Below, in pieces: positions 7,752-17,436 of a stretch of DNA of 64,000 nucleotides (within the stretch, counting starts at the first letter, position 1; each line of letters begins with the position of its first letter). A program made the position numbers and the translations under genes. Below the pieces are notes generated by a model. It ran no database searches, was not told the origin of the DNA, and saw only the letters and a program-made list of their open reading frames with translations. This stretch comes from Rhizobium leucaenae USDA 9039 (GTDB lineage Bacteria > Pseudomonadota > Alphaproteobacteria > Rhizobiales > Rhizobiaceae). The stretch spans positions 186,001 through 250,000 of the forward strand of contig NZ_AUFB01000001.1 in assembly GCF_000426285.1 (NCBI RefSeq), written 5' to 3'.

Positions 7752-10700
7752 CTATACTTCCCGCTTGCCGTATCCACCGCCGGTCGGAGTGACGACGGTG
7801 AAGGCTTCACCAGCATCCAGTACCGTGTGGGCGGCGCCGATCAGCTCCTCGATGGTGCCGTCGTTGCGCCGGACAAAATTGCGGCCGGTCTGGCCGGGTT
7901 CGCCGCCCTTGACGCCGAAGGGTGCCACGCGGCGATGGCCGGATAGTATCGCAAATTCCAGCTTCTCGCGGGTGCGGATGGTGCGCTGCGTGCCGTTGCC
8001 GGCGTTCCACTTGCCACGTCCGCCGGAGTTCGCACGAATGTGGAAATCCTCCAGCACCACGGGAAATCGGGTCTCGAGAATTTCGGGGTCGGTCAGGCGC
8101 GAGTTGGTCATGTGCGTATGCACCCCATCGGCACCGTTGAAGCCAGGGCCGGCCGGCGCGCCTGAGCAGATCGTCTCGTAATATTGATAGGCATCATTGC
8201 CGAAGGTGAGGTTGTTCATCGTCCCTTGCGCGGCGGCAAGCGTGCCGACTGCACCGAACAGGCAGTTGGTGACGGCCTGGCTGACCTCGACATTGCCGGC
8301 GACGACGGCGGCGGGATAATTCGGAGTCAGCATCGTCCCCTCGGGGATGATGATCCGGACCGGCCTCAGACAGCCGGCGTTCATCGGAATATCGGCTTCG
8401 ACCAGCACGCGGAAGACATAAAGCACGGCGGCGCGTGTCACCGGCTGCGGCGCGTTGAAGTTATCGCCGCGCTGTTCCGAAGTGCCGGTGAAATCCACCG
8501 TCGCCTCGCGCTTATCCCTGTCGATCGAAATTTTGACGACGATCTTGCAGCCTTGATCCATCTCATAGCTGAACTCGCCGTCCGGCAGGCGATCGAGAAC
8601 GCGGCGCACGCTTTCGGCCGCATTGTCCTGGACGTGACCCATATATGCATCGACCACCTCTTCACCGAAGTGGACGATCATCTTCTTCAGTTCGGCAACG
8701 CCCTTCTCGTTGGCGGCAACCTGCGCCTTCAAATCGTTGACGTTCTGCGCCAGCGTGCGCACCGGATAGCGCGCGCCGGTCAAAAGCTTCGCGAGCTCGT
8801 CTTCGCAGAAGCGGCCACGATCGAGGAGCTTGAAATTGTCGATGTAGACGCCTTCCTCCTCGATATGGGTGGCAAGCGGCGACATGGAGCCGGGCGAGAT
8901 GCCGCCGATATCGGCGTGATGGCCGCGGCTGGCGACCCAGAAACGAATGTCCTTGCCGGCATCGTCAAAGACAGGCGTGCAGACCGTGAGGTCCGGCAGA
9001 TGCGTGCCGCCATTATAGGGCGCATTGATCAGGAAGACGTCGCCGGGATGAATGACCGGATTTTCCCGGATGGCAGTTGCGACAGAGGCGTCCATGGAGC
9101 CGAGATGTACCGGCATGTGCGGCGCGTTGGCGACGAGATTGCCTTCCGCATCGAAGACCGCACAGGAGAAGTCCAGCCGCTCCTTGATATTGACGGAATA
9201 GGCGGTGTTCTGCAGCGTCACACCCATTTGCTCGGCAATGGACATGAAGAGATTGTTGAAGATTTCCAGCATTACCGGATCGGCCTTGGTGCCGATCGCC
9301 GTGCGTGCCGGCACAGCCTTAATGCGGGTCAGAATGATGTGATCCTTCGCCGTCAACTTCGCCTGCCAGCCATCCTCGATGACGATGGTCTGGTTCGGCT
9401 CGATGATGATGGCCGGTCCGGTCACTGTCTGGCCGGGCAGGATCGCCTCGCGCAGCACGACGGCTGCGTCATGGCTTTCGCCTTGAGAATGGAAGGACGT
9501 GCGGCGGGCCGCATCAGCTTCGCCTTGACCTGCCTCTGTCCGCTCGGCGTCGATTTCGGCCGCCGCACCGCCGATCGTCTCGACTTCGACCGCCTCGACC
9601 ACCAGCGGCTTATCCTCCGCGACAAAACCGAAGCGGCGCTTGTGCAGCACTTCGAATTCGCTGCGCAGTCGCGCTGAATTGTCGATCTCGGGGAAGGTGA
9701 CCTCGACCGCCAGCATCGTATCCGTGCCGGCATAGCGGATGTGAGCGCGCTCAACAGTGCGGATATCGTTTGCAGCCACGCCTTGCGCCTGCAGTTCCGG
9801 CACGCATTCGCCCTGCAATTCCCTGCCCAATGCGGCAACGGCCGCCGGCGCGGCATCGTCCAGCGGAACGCCAAGCGCCTTCTGCCGCGTCGCCCTGATA
9901 TCGGCGAGGCCCATGCCATAGGCTGAGAGCAGGCCGGACATCGGATGCAGCAGAATGCTTTTCATGCCGAGCGCGTCAGCCACAAGGCAGGCATGCTGTC
10001 CGCCGGCGCCGCCGAAGCAGTTGAGCGCATAGCGCGTCACGTCATAACCGCGCTGCACCGAAATCTTCTTGATCGCCTCCACCATATTGGCAACGGCGAT
10101 GCGGATGAAACCGTCAGCCACTTCTTCCGGGCTGCGGCCATCGCCGATCTCCGCTGCCAGCGCGGCAAACTTGCTGCGCACGGTTTCGACATCCAGCGGC
10201 TGGTCCTGGTTCGGCCCGAAGATCACCGGAAAGAATTCCGGCAGCAGTTTGCCGGTCATCACGTTGGCATCGGTCACCGCCAGCGGGCCGCCATTGCGGT
10301 AACAGGCGGGGCCGGGAAAAGCGCCGGCGGAATCCGGTCCGACACGGAAACGGTCGCCGTCGAAATGCAGGATCGAACCGCCACCCGCTGCCACCGTATG
10401 GATCAGCATCATCGGCGCGCGGACGCGGACACCGGCGACTTCCGTCTCGAAAGCGCGTTCATATTCGCCGTCGAAATGCGCCACATCCGTCGACGTGCCG
10501 CCCATGTCGAAACCGATGACATTGGCGAAGCCCGCCTGTTCGCCGGTCTTGGCGAGACCGACCACGCCGCCCGCCGGGCCGGAGAGAATGGCATCCTTGC
10601 CCTGGAACATATCGGCGGCGGTCAGTCCGCCGGACGACATCATGAACATGACGCGCGCGCCCGTGCGAGCAATATCAAGTTCTTCCGAGACTTGGTTGAT

Positions 10701-11378
10701 GTAACGGCCGAGCACCGGCGAGAGATAGGCGTCCACCACGGTCGTATCGCCCCGGCCAACCAGCTTGATCAGCGGCGAGACTTCGTGGCTGACCGAAACC
10801 TGTCCGAAACCGAGCCGTCTAGCGATCTTGGCAACGGCTGCTTCATGCGCCGGGAATTTATAGGCGTGCATGAAGACGATCGCGACGGCGCGATAGCCTT
10901 TGGCGCGCAGATCCCGCAATGCGGCTTCCGCCGCCTGCTCGTCCAGGGCAAGCTCCACCGTGCCGTCGGCAAGCACGCGCTCCCCGATTTCCACCACGTC
11001 GTCGTAGAGCGCTTCGGGTTTGATGATTTCGGTCGCGAAGATTTTCTTGCGCTCCTGATAGCCGATGCGCAGCGCGTCGCGGAATCCCTTGGTCGTGATC
11101 AGCGCCAGACGTTCGCCCTTGCGCTCCAATAGCGCGTTGGTGGCAACCGTCGTGCCCATCCGCACCTCGCCGATCAAGCCCGCTGGAATCGGCTCGCCAT
11201 TCGTCAGGCCGAGATGCAGGCGGATGCCATAAACGGCGGCATCGCGATAGGCCTCCGGATTTTCCGAAAGAACCTTGCGGGCGTGCAATGCTCCCGAGGG
11301 ATCGCGACCAACGATGTCGGTGAAGGTGCCACCGCGATCGATCCAGAAATCCCAATGACCCGCTGTGCTGTCCAACAA
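7752..11378 (-). CDS. 5-oxoprolinase / hydantoinase A-B fusion (HyuA-HyuB)
   Basis: About 1208 residues in one chain. The N-terminal half is HyuA-like ([31 protein letters not shown], an actin-like ATPase fold). The C-terminal half from about residue 690 is HyuB-like ([37 protein letters not shown]; later [23 protein letters not shown]). This arrangement is that of ATP-dependent 5-oxoprolinase, which opens 5-oxoproline to glutamate; hydantoins are alternative substrates. I chose the TTG at 11378, because GGAGG sits five bases upstream; a GTG at 11408 has no ribosome site. Divergent from the arginase-family gene. Family call firm, exact substrate not. Confidence 0.88.
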   Translation of the reverse strand: MLDSTAGHWDFWIDRGGTFTDIVGRDPSGALHARKVLSENPEAYRDAAVYGIRLHLGLTNGEPIPAGLIGEVRMGTTVATNALLERKGERLALITTKGFRDALRIGYQERKKIFATEIIKPEALYDDVVEIGERVLADGTVELALDEQAAEAALRDLRAKGYRAVAIVFMHAYKFPAHEAAVAKIARRLGFGQVSVSHEVSPLIKLVGRGDTTVVDAYLSPVLGRYINQVSEELDIARTGARVMFMMSSGGLTAADMFQGKDAILSGPAGGVVGLAKTGEQAGFANVIGFDMGGTSTDVAHFDGEYERAFETEVAGVRVRAPMMLIHTVAAGGGSILHFDGDRFRVGPDSAGAFPGPACYRNGGPLAVTDANVMTGKLLPEFFPVIFGPNQDQPLDVETVRSKFAALAAEIGDGRSPEEVADGFIRIAVANMVEAIKKISVQRGYDVTRYALNCFGGAGGQHACLVADALGMKSILLHPMSGLLSAYGMGLADIRATRQKALGVPLDDAAPAAVAALGRELQGECVPELQAQGVAANDIRTVERAHIRYAGTDTMLAVEVTFPEIDNSARLRSEFEVLHKRRFGFVAEDKPLVVEAVEVETIGGAAAEIDAERTEAGQGEADAARRTSFHSQGESHDAAVVLREAILPGQTVTGPAIIIEPNQTIVIEDGWQAKLTAKDHIILTRIKAVPARTAIGTKADPVMLEIFNNLFMSIAEQMGVTLQNTAYSVNIKERLDFSCAVFDAEGNLVANAPHMPVHLGSMDASVATAIRENPVIHPGDVFLINAPYNGGTHLPDLTVCTPVFDDAGKDIRFWVASRGHHADIGGISPGSMSPLATHIEEEGVYIDNFKLLDRGRFCEDELAKLLTGARYPVRTLAQNVNDLKAQVAANEKGVAELKKMIVHFGEEVVDAYMGHVQDNAAESVRRVLDRLPDGEFSYEMDQGCKIVVKISIDRDKREATVDFTGTSEQRGDNFNAPQPVTRAAVLYVFRVLVEADIPMNAGCLRPVRIIIPEGTMLTPNYPAAVVAGNVEVSQAVTNCLFGAVGTLAAAQGTMNNLTFGNDAYQYYETICSGAPAGPGFNGADGVHTHMTNSRLTDPEILETRFPVVLEDFHIRANSGGRGKWNAGNGTQRTIRTREKLEFAILSGHRRVAPFGVKGGEPGQTGRNFVRRNDGTIEELIGAAHTVLDAGEAFTVVTPTGGGYGKREV

Positions 11379-11547
11379 GATTGCCTCCACCAAACCGCCT
11401 AACTTCACTTATAAAATATCGATAAATCGTCGATGTTTTGTCGTCAAGCAGAGATCATTGGCGGCTTCGGCAGGGAGCGAAATGTAACGCTCGGCGCCAA
11501 ATCGTCGTTAATGGTATCGGCATACGGAGCAGAGATGATATTTGTAT

Positions 11548-11595
11548 TGCGCATCCATCGATGCGCACCTGTATCGCGTGGATGCGAACATCCAC
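11548..11595. promoter_or_regulatory. Two perfect inverted repeats in the divergent hyuAB/arginase promoter
   Basis: Repeat 1 (11548-11567) is TGCGCATC-CATC-GATGCGCA, arms of 8. Repeat 2 (11578-11595) is GTGGATG-CGAA-CATCCAC, arms of 7. They are 10 bases apart and share the inverted words CGCATCCA (11550-11557) and TGGATGCG (11579-11586), so the two dyads look like related operator sites about three helical turns apart. They lie 55-102 bases before the ATG at 11650 and inside the only shared promoter. Binding by the neighbouring MarR protein is a guess. Confidence 0.5.
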
Positions 11596-11649
11596 AGAAG
11601 ACCGTATTCTGTACCCACAGCGTCAAAATTTCAGCTAGACCATCAAGAA

Positions 11650-12561
11650 ATGACCACTTCGCCTCTTTTTCTCGGTTTTCCAGATCGCCTCGCCGATGGC
11701 CGCATGCCCCGTGCCGTAATCTTCGGAGCGGGTCACGGCAGTACCTATCCTTGTAAGGACAGCAGCGGCTATGCCTTGGCCGCCGACGCCATTCGCGCTG
11801 CGAGCCAGGATGATGCCGCACTTGTGGAGCACTGGGATTTCGATCTTGGCGGACCGCTATTCGACGGCAAGCCTATTAGTTGTATCGACGCCGGCGATAT
11901 TCCCACCATCATGCATGACAATTCGGGTAACCGAGCCCGGATCGAGACGAAGACGCGCGAGGTCCTGGCATCATCAGCCGTACCGATCTTGCTTGGCGGC
12001 GATTGCTCCGTAACCATTCCCTTCCTTGCCGGTTTTGTGGAGCATGGGCCAGTCTGGGTGCTGCAGATCGACGCCCATATCGATTGGCGCGATGAGGTGC
12101 TTGGTGAGCGCTACGGCTATTCCAGTCCGATGCGTCGGGCGAGCGAGATGCCACATGTCGCCGGCATCGTGCAGGTTGGCCTTCGTAGCGTCGGCAGCGC
12201 CCGGCTAACTGACATCGAAGCGGCGCGGCATTATGGAAGTCACTTCGTGACCGCTCGGGAAGTTCATAGCCAAGGCGTCGAAGCCGCACTCAGGCATATT
12301 CCGGCGGGAGCACAGGTCGTCGTCACCCTCGACTGCGACAGCCTGGATCCAGGCATCATGCCGGGCGTGGCGGCGCGTACGCCTGGTGGCCTCACCTATA
12401 CACAGGGCATTGACCTGATCGCCGGTCTCGGCAAGCGGGCCAGGATCGCGGGATTCGATCTTGTCGAGTTTTATCCCCTCGCCGATATCGATGGCCTGTC
12501 AGCCCTGACCGCCGTGCGCCTTCTCGTCAATGTAGTCGGCACTGTCGTCCGGCAGGTTTGA
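11650..12561 (+). CDS. Arginase/agmatinase-family ureohydrolase with atypical metal motif
   Basis: 303 residues from the ATG at 11650; the frame is open further upstream but there is no sensible start. Family motifs: GGDCS at 116-120, DAHID at 141-145, LDCDSLDP at 227-234 and FDLVEFYP. In most arginases and agmatinases the first motif is GGDHS with histidine on the manganese; here C119 takes that place. The HG of the usual HGTPFRRA motif is also absent (YSSPMRRA). It should hydrolyse a guanidino or related C-N bond, but neither substrate nor metal can be assumed. Divergent from the oxoprolinase, convergent with the Liv importer. Confidence 0.82.
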   Translation: MTTSPLFLGFPDRLADGRMPRAVIFGAGHGSTYPCKDSSGYALAADAIRAASQDDAALVEHWDFDLGGPLFDGKPISCIDAGDIPTIMHDNSGNRARIETKTREVLASSAVPILLGGDCSVTIPFLAGFVEHGPVWVLQIDAHIDWRDEVLGERYGYSSPMRRASEMPHVAGIVQVGLRSVGSARLTDIEAARHYGSHFVTAREVHSQGVEAALRHIPAGAQVVVTLDCDSLDPGIMPGVAARTPGGLTYTQGIDLIAGLGKRARIAGFDLVEFYPLADIDGLSALTAVRLLVNVVGTVVRQV

Positions 12562-12600
12562 AAGCCGCCGTCGGGAGAATGCTCCCCTGCGACTAGGCGT

Positions 12601-13317
12601 CTAATGCAAGCCGCCGACGCCAAGCAGGCGTTCGACGGCGCTATGATCCTCAGAAAGGGCATCGGGCTTTCCCTGCCAGGCCAGCCGTCCACGCTCGAGG
12701 ATGATGACGTGATCGGCGAAGTCCAGCGCGCTTTGAATGCGCTGCTCGACGAGCAGTATGGTCATGTCGCCGGTCTTGGCGAGGTTGGCAAAAGCAACCA
12801 TCAGTTCTTCGCAGATGACGGGTGCCAACCCCTCCAGCGGCTCGTCGAGGAGGAGCACGGAGGGGCGGCCGAGGATGGTCCGTGCCGTCGACAACATCTG
12901 CTGTTCTCCGCCGGAAAGCTGGCTGCCGAGATTTCTACGACGCTCCTTGAGGCGGGGGAACATGTCGTAGGCTTCCTGCAAGGCAGCCTTCGGACGGCCT
13001 TTCAGACCAACGGAGAGGTTTTCCTCGACTGTCAGCGTTGGGAAAACATCCCGCGTCTGCGGTACGTAGCCGAGACCCTTATGCGCCCGTTTGGCACTCG
13101 GCAGGCCGGTCACATCGGTGCTGCCCAGGCGAATGCGGCCGTCATAGCACCGCGTCTGGCCGGCGAGCGTTGCAAGCAGCGTCGTCTTCCCCACGCCGTT
13201 GCGGCCAAGCACCGCGAGCCGCGCGCCGGCGGGGACGGAAAAGGAGACGCCTTCGAGCACCCGTGTCGGCCCATAGCCGGCGCTCAGATTTTCCACCTCA
13301 AGCGGCGTGGCCGGCAT
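12601..13317 (-). CDS. livF: Branched-chain amino acid-type ABC transporter ATP-binding protein LivF
   Basis: 238 residues from the ATG at 13317 (GGGAG eight bases upstream; another ATG at 13323 is too close to it). Walker A is LGRNGVGKTTL, the signature is LSGGEQQML and Walker B is VLLLDEPLEGL, all typical of LivF. It is one of two ATPases powering import and works at the inner face of the membrane. It overlaps livG by 20 bases at the promoter-distal end of livKHMGF. Compared with amino acid porters, the linked oxoprolinase and ureohydrolase suggest a nitrogen-rich, perhaps cyclic or guanidino, substrate (inference). Confidence 0.9.
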   Translation of the reverse strand: MPATPLEVENLSAGYGPTRVLEGVSFSVPAGARLAVLGRNGVGKTTLLATLAGQTRCYDGRIRLGSTDVTGLPSAKRAHKGLGYVPQTRDVFPTLTVEENLSVGLKGRPKAALQEAYDMFPRLKERRRNLGSQLSGGEQQMLSTARTILGRPSVLLLDEPLEGLAPVICEELMVAFANLAKTGDMTILLVEQRIQSALDFADHVIILERGRLAWQGKPDALSEDHSAVERLLGVGGLH

Positions 13318-14062
13318 TGGCATAACTCCCGAGATAAGCTTCGCGCACGCGCGCATCCCTGGTGACGTCGGCAGGCGAACCGTCGAAAATGATGGTGCCG
13401 GCGGCCAGGACCACCACGCGCTTGGCGAAGCGGAAAACCAGATCCATGTCGTGCTCGATCATCAGCACGGCGAGATCAGCGGGCAAATCGGCGAGCGCCT
13501 GCTCGATGCGGCCGGTATCGCTCTGCGGCACGCCGGCGGCGGGTTCGTCTAGTAGCAGCACCTTGGGCTTCAGTGCCATGGCGACGGCGATCTCCAAAAG
13601 CCGCTGCTGGCCATAGGCGATTTCGCTGACCTTGCGATGCATCAGATCGCCGAGACCGAGCGTGTCGAGCAGGTCGCCGGTCTCTGTCATGACATCGCGC
13701 ATGGCGAGGAAATTACCGAACATGCGGCCGGAGCGGCCCGAACGCTGCAAAATTGCGAGGCCGACATGCTCGGCCGGCGTCATGTCCTGGAAAAGTCGGG
13801 TTACTTGGAACGAGCGCACCAGTCCGCGCCGGACACGGCCGATGGCGTCGATTTTGGTCACCGTCTCACCGCCAAAACGGACTTCTCCGGAATCCGGCCG
13901 CAAATTGCCAGTGACGAGATTGACGAAAGTGGTCTTCCCGGCGCCGTTCGGCCCGATCAACGCCACACGATCGCCCGGTGCCATCGACAGGCTGACATCG
14001 TTGGTCACGGCCAGGCCGCCGAAAGACTTTTTCAGATGATCGACCTCGAAAATCGCAGTCAT
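13298..14062 (-). CDS. livG: Branched-chain amino acid-type ABC transporter ATP-binding protein LivG
   Basis: 254 residues starting MTAIFEVDHLKKSFGG at 14062; a longer open frame upstream only reads through livM in another frame. Walker A is IGPNGAGKTTF, the signature region is IAYGQQRLLEIA and Walker B is VLLLDEPAAGV. The LivG-specific long insert between Walker A and the signature is present (RSFQVTRLFQDMTPAEHV). It pairs with LivF as the ATPase heterodimer. The start overlaps the end of livM by four bases, showing translational coupling. Confidence 0.9.
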   Translation of the reverse strand: MTAIFEVDHLKKSFGGLAVTNDVSLSMAPGDRVALIGPNGAGKTTFVNLVTGNLRPDSGEVRFGGETVTKIDAIGRVRRGLVRSFQVTRLFQDMTPAEHVGLAILQRSGRSGRMFGNFLAMRDVMTETGDLLDTLGLGDLMHRKVSEIAYGQQRLLEIAVAMALKPKVLLLDEPAAGVPQSDTGRIEQALADLPADLAVLMIEHDMDLVFRFAKRVVVLAAGTIIFDGSPADVTRDARVREAYLGSYANAGHAA

Positions 14063-15063
14063 GAGCGGGCCTCCCGGCTGCGGGCGAGATAGGCTGCGGC
14101 CGTGCCGTAGATACCCTTCGGTGCGAACAAGACGACGAGGATCAGCAGCAGGCCGACGATGGTCAGCCAATGGAAGGGATTGGCGGCCGAGACATAGTCC
14201 TCGAACAGCATGAAGATTGCCGTGCCGGCGAGTGCCCCGAACAGTGAGCCGGTGCCTCCAAGCACGAGCATGACCAGCGCTTCGGCCGACTGCGTGAAGG
14301 AAAGGCTGTCGAGACCGACCACCTGGGTGGAGATCGCGTTCAACGCACCGCCGACGCCGGCGACGGCTCCCGAGATCACATACATCTTGATCAGCGCTGC
14401 CTTCGGCGAGGCGCCCATGGCGCGAATACGCAGGGGATCTTGCCTGATGCCGCGGCAGAGCATGCCGAAGGGGGAGCGCACAAGAAAGCGCAGCAGGATC
14501 AAAACGATCAGCAGTAGTGCTACAGCATAGATATAAGCCGTGTGCCCATAGAGATCGAATTCGAACAGGCCAAACAGCGGATCGGTAGAGATGCCGGAAA
14601 GTCCGTCGCTGCCGCCGGTCCAATGAGACGCCTTGTTGGCGAATTCGTGGAAGAGATAGATCAGCGCGATCGACAGCACCAGTTGCGGCAGGCCCTGCGC
14701 TCTAAGGATGACGATGCCGCAGATCAGCCCGGCGACAGCGCCGCCGACAATGCCGGCAAGCGTCATGATCAGGGGATCGTTAATGCCGTAATGCGCCGAA
14801 ACGATACCCGCAGCATAGGCGCCGGCCCCGAACAGAGCCGCATGACCAAGCGTCGCTACGCCGCAATAGCCGGTCACCAGATCGAGCGACAAAACCAGCA
14901 GGGTGATGGCGATCAATCGTGTCAAAAGCGCGAGATTGTCGGGAAACAGCAGATAGCCGGCAATCGCCAGCACAAGGATGATCGCAATGGCAATGACATC
15001 GCGACCGAGTGCCTGGCGTTTACTGGTGGCGGCGATGGCCGCAGTGTTCATGGTCAGCGCCAT
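14059..15063 (-). CDS. livM: Branched-chain amino acid-type ABC permease LivM
   Basis: 334 residues from the ATG at 15063, with GGAAGGGCG upstream inside the end of livH; a TTG seven codons earlier is less likely. About eight to ten hydrophobic helices, with the permease family signature around LSLDLVTGYCGVATLGHAALFGAGAYAAG and RGIRQDPLRIRAMGASPKAALIKMYVISG, the latter being the ATPase-contacting loop. It forms the membrane channel with LivH. The gene begins one base after the livH stop codon. Confidence 0.9.
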   Translation of the reverse strand: MALTMNTAAIAATSKRQALGRDVIAIAIILVLAIAGYLLFPDNLALLTRLIAITLLVLSLDLVTGYCGVATLGHAALFGAGAYAAGIVSAHYGINDPLIMTLAGIVGGAVAGLICGIVILRAQGLPQLVLSIALIYLFHEFANKASHWTGGSDGLSGISTDPLFGLFEFDLYGHTAYIYAVALLLIVLILLRFLVRSPFGMLCRGIRQDPLRIRAMGASPKAALIKMYVISGAVAGVGGALNAISTQVVGLDSLSFTQSAEALVMLVLGGTGSLFGALAGTAIFMLFEDYVSAANPFHWLTIVGLLLILVVLFAPKGIYGTAAAYLARSREARS

Positions 15064-15064
15064 A

Positions 15065-15928
15065 TCATTTCGCCCTTCCGGCAAGGCCGCGCGGGAAGAC
15101 GCAGACGATCGCTATCACGGCAAGATAGAAGAAGAATTCGCCATATTCCGGCATCAGATAGCGGCCGGTCGTATCGATACAGCCGAGGATGAGGCAGGCA
15201 AGCAACGCCCCGGAAATGGAGCCGGCTCCTCCGACCGAAACGACCACGAGGAAAGTCACCATATAACGGAGGGCATAATAGGGCTCGACTGGCAGAAGCT
15301 CCGCGCCAACAACGCCGCCGAAGGCGGCAAGCCCGACGGCGACGGCGAAGCTGACGGCATAAACGATCTCCGTACGCACCCCGAGGGCAGCCGCCATCGA
15401 GGCATTGTCGACCGAGGCGCGGAGTTTCACGCCAAAAGACGTCTTCTCGATCGTGTACCACAACGCCAGCGCGACGATGAGCCCGGAGATGATCCCGAAG
15501 AGGCGATGCGTGCCGATGGTGCGGAAACCGAGATTGACGGAGCTCTGTAGCTCGTTCGGCAGGGGAATGGTCTTCAACGTCGGCCCGAAGACATAATTGG
15601 CGATACCGATGATGCAGAAGGTGATGCCGATGGTCATCAGCACCTGGGTCAATTCCGGCGCCCCATAGATGCGGCGGTAAAGCAGCCGCTCGATCGGGAT
15701 GGAGATGATCACCGTGCCCACGACAGCAAGCAGCACCGCAGCCGCATAGCCCATGCCAAGATCGCGCGCCGCGTAGGAGGCGATGTAGCCACCGATCATG
15801 GCGAAGGCGCCATGCGCCAGATTGACGACGCGCATTAGCCCCATGGTGATGGACAGGCCAATGGAAATTACGAACAGCACCATGCCGTAGGCGAGGGCAT
15901 CCACTGCTATGCTAAGCACGGTTTGCAT
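15065..15928 (-). CDS. livH: Branched-chain amino acid-type ABC permease LivH
   Basis: 287 residues, strongly hydrophobic with about eight helices. The N-terminus (GMVLFVISIGLSITMGLMRVVNLAHGAFAMIGGYIA) and the later loop with GVKLRASVDNASMAAALGVRTE are classic LivH text. It is the second membrane subunit of the importer. It starts about 107 bases downstream of livK, a gap that commonly holds an mRNA element limiting expression of the downstream genes relative to the binding protein. The linked catabolic genes make an amino acid or amide substrate plausible. Confidence 0.9.
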   Translation of the reverse strand: MQTVLSIAVDALAYGMVLFVISIGLSITMGLMRVVNLAHGAFAMIGGYIASYAARDLGMGYAAAVLLAVVGTVIISIPIERLLYRRIYGAPELTQVLMTIGITFCIIGIANYVFGPTLKTIPLPNELQSSVNLGFRTIGTHRLFGIISGLIVALALWYTIEKTSFGVKLRASVDNASMAAALGVRTEIVYAVSFAVAVGLAAFGGVVGAELLPVEPYYALRYMVTFLVVVSVGGAGSISGALLACLILGCIDTTGRYLMPEYGEFFFYLAVIAIVCVFPRGLAGRAK

Positions 15929-16035
15929 GATGCTGGTCCGATTACCTTTTCTGGTCCCACCTTAATCCTTCTCCACAGGAGCGAACGCAAGCGCCCCGCT
16001 CTCAAATCAATCCGGAGACTGGGACGGAGCTCGAC

Positions 16036-17208
16036 CTATTTCGCCGCGGCGAGGCCCGGATCGCCTTGCTTCTCGAAGGTCTGGATTTCCTTGTTGATAT
16101 ATGTGCCGTCAGCCGTCTTGGCGACCTCGCGCAGATAGATGTTCTGCGTGATATGGCGGCTTTCCGGATCGATGGTGACCGGGCCGCGTGGGCTGACCCA
16201 GGAGAGGCCCTTCACCGCATTGACGGCCTTTTGCGCATCCTGTTTACCACCGGTCGCTTCGATCATCTTGTAGATGACATACATGCCATCGAAGGCGCCG
16301 ACGGCCGGGAAGGTGAGTTCTGCCGGATTGCCGATCGCCTTGCCGGCGGCAGCAACGAAGGCCTTGTTTTCCGGAGAGTCGTGCGAGATCGAATAGTGAA
16401 AGGTGGTCTGCATGCCGAGCGCTGCGTCGCCGAGGGCCGGGAGGTCCGATTCCTGCGTCAGGTCACCGGGTGAAAACAGCTTGATGCCGGCGCTCTTCAG
16501 CCCGTTTTCGTTGTATGCCTTGACGAAACCGAGCGTGGTCGGGCCGGAGGGCAGGAAGGCAAAAACGCCTTGTGCGCCTGAATCCTTGATGCGCTGCATA
16601 ATCGGGCTGAAATCATTGGTCGACAGCGGCATGCGGACGGTCTCCACGACCTGACCACCTGCCTTTTCGAAGCCCGCCTTGAAGGCATTTTCGGCATCGA
16701 TGCCAGGCCCGTAATCGCTGACGACTGAGATGGCCTTCTTGACGCCAGAGTCATAGGCGACTTTGGCGATCGGCGTGGAGGTCTGCCATGTGGTGAAGGA
16801 CGTGCGCACCACCAGCGGGCTTTTGGTGACGATCGCCGAGGTGGCGGCATTGAAGATCACCATCGGCACATTCGCCTGCTTGAGGATCGGCGTCACGGCC
16901 ATGGCGTCCGGTGTGAAATAGAAGCCGGCAAGGTACTGCACATGCTCCTTGACGACCAGTTCCTGTGCAGAGGATTTCGACTGTGCCGGGTCGGCCTGCG
17001 GCACGTCGCGATAGATCACCTCGATCTCGTTGTCGCCGACCTTATTGCCATGCATCGCCATATAGGCATCGATACCGGCCTTGAAATTCTTGCCCTGCAG
17101 CGCGAAGGGGCCGGAAAACGGGCCGATGACACCAATCTTGATCGTGTCGGCGTAGGCCGCGCTGCCCATGGCGATAGCCGCAATCGCGGCCAAAACGAGC
17201 CGTCTCAT
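16036..17208 (-). CDS. livK: ABC transporter periplasmic substrate-binding protein (Liv type)
   Basis: 390 residues. The first 20 (MRRLVLAAIAAIAMGSAAYA) form a signal peptide cut before DTIKIGV. The rest is a type I periplasmic binding fold (IGVIGPFSGPFALQGKNFKAGIDAYM; ISVVSDYGPGIDAENAFKAGFEKAGGQVVE). It captures the solute and delivers it to LivHM. First gene of the importer operon. The ligand-determining residues do not let me name the solute; amino acids, amides and urea-like compounds are all carried by this family. An AT-rich promoter region with a perfect dyad lies upstream. Confidence 0.88.
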   Translation of the reverse strand: MRRLVLAAIAAIAMGSAAYADTIKIGVIGPFSGPFALQGKNFKAGIDAYMAMHGNKVGDNEIEVIYRDVPQADPAQSKSSAQELVVKEHVQYLAGFYFTPDAMAVTPILKQANVPMVIFNAATSAIVTKSPLVVRTSFTTWQTSTPIAKVAYDSGVKKAISVVSDYGPGIDAENAFKAGFEKAGGQVVETVRMPLSTNDFSPIMQRIKDSGAQGVFAFLPSGPTTLGFVKAYNENGLKSAGIKLFSPGDLTQESDLPALGDAALGMQTTFHYSISHDSPENKAFVAAAGKAIGNPAELTFPAVGAFDGMYVIYKMIEATGGKQDAQKAVNAVKGLSWVSPRGPVTIDPESRHITQNIYLREVAKTADGTYINKEIQTFEKQGDPGLAAAK

Positions 17209-17324
17209 ATTTTCTCCTCCCGCAGCCAGCCTACTCCCGGACCAGCTTGCTTTGATAAACGTCTGTGATCACCAATTTGACATGCGAAATGGTAATGTAA
17301 AATGAAATAAAAGCTCTTATTCAT

Positions 17325-17342
17325 AATAATAAGGTTATTATT
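17325..17342. promoter_or_regulatory. Perfect AT-rich dyad upstream of livK
   Basis: AATAATAA-GG-TTATTATT, arms of 8 around GG, sits 117-134 bases before the livK start, in a stretch far richer in A and T than the surrounding DNA. Its size and symmetry fit a regulator site for the importer operon. It could equally serve the toxin-antitoxin remnant that begins at 17437. Confidence 0.4.
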
Positions 17343-17436
17343 TCGGGGAATGAAGAGCCTAGAATGATAAGCGGATTTTTTAAATCAACATTCAACCAAA
17401 TATTGAAAAAAGTAGGACTAGGTGCTACATAAAGCT

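Noticed and set aside
8184..9677. 497-codon open frame opposite the oxoprolinase gene
   Set aside because: It is the mirror of a high-GC coding strand; it has no family resemblance, and the opposite strand encodes a clear HyuB domain.
11548..11595. Guanidine-II (mini-ykkC) riboswitch, suggested by two adjacent hairpins before a ureohydrolase gene
   Set aside because: The loops read CATC and CGAA, not the ACGR loops required by that class, so a protein operator is more likely.
13298..14623. 441-residue reading of livG
   Set aside because: The added part lies across livM in another frame; the ATG at 14062 overlaps the livM stop in the usual coupled way.
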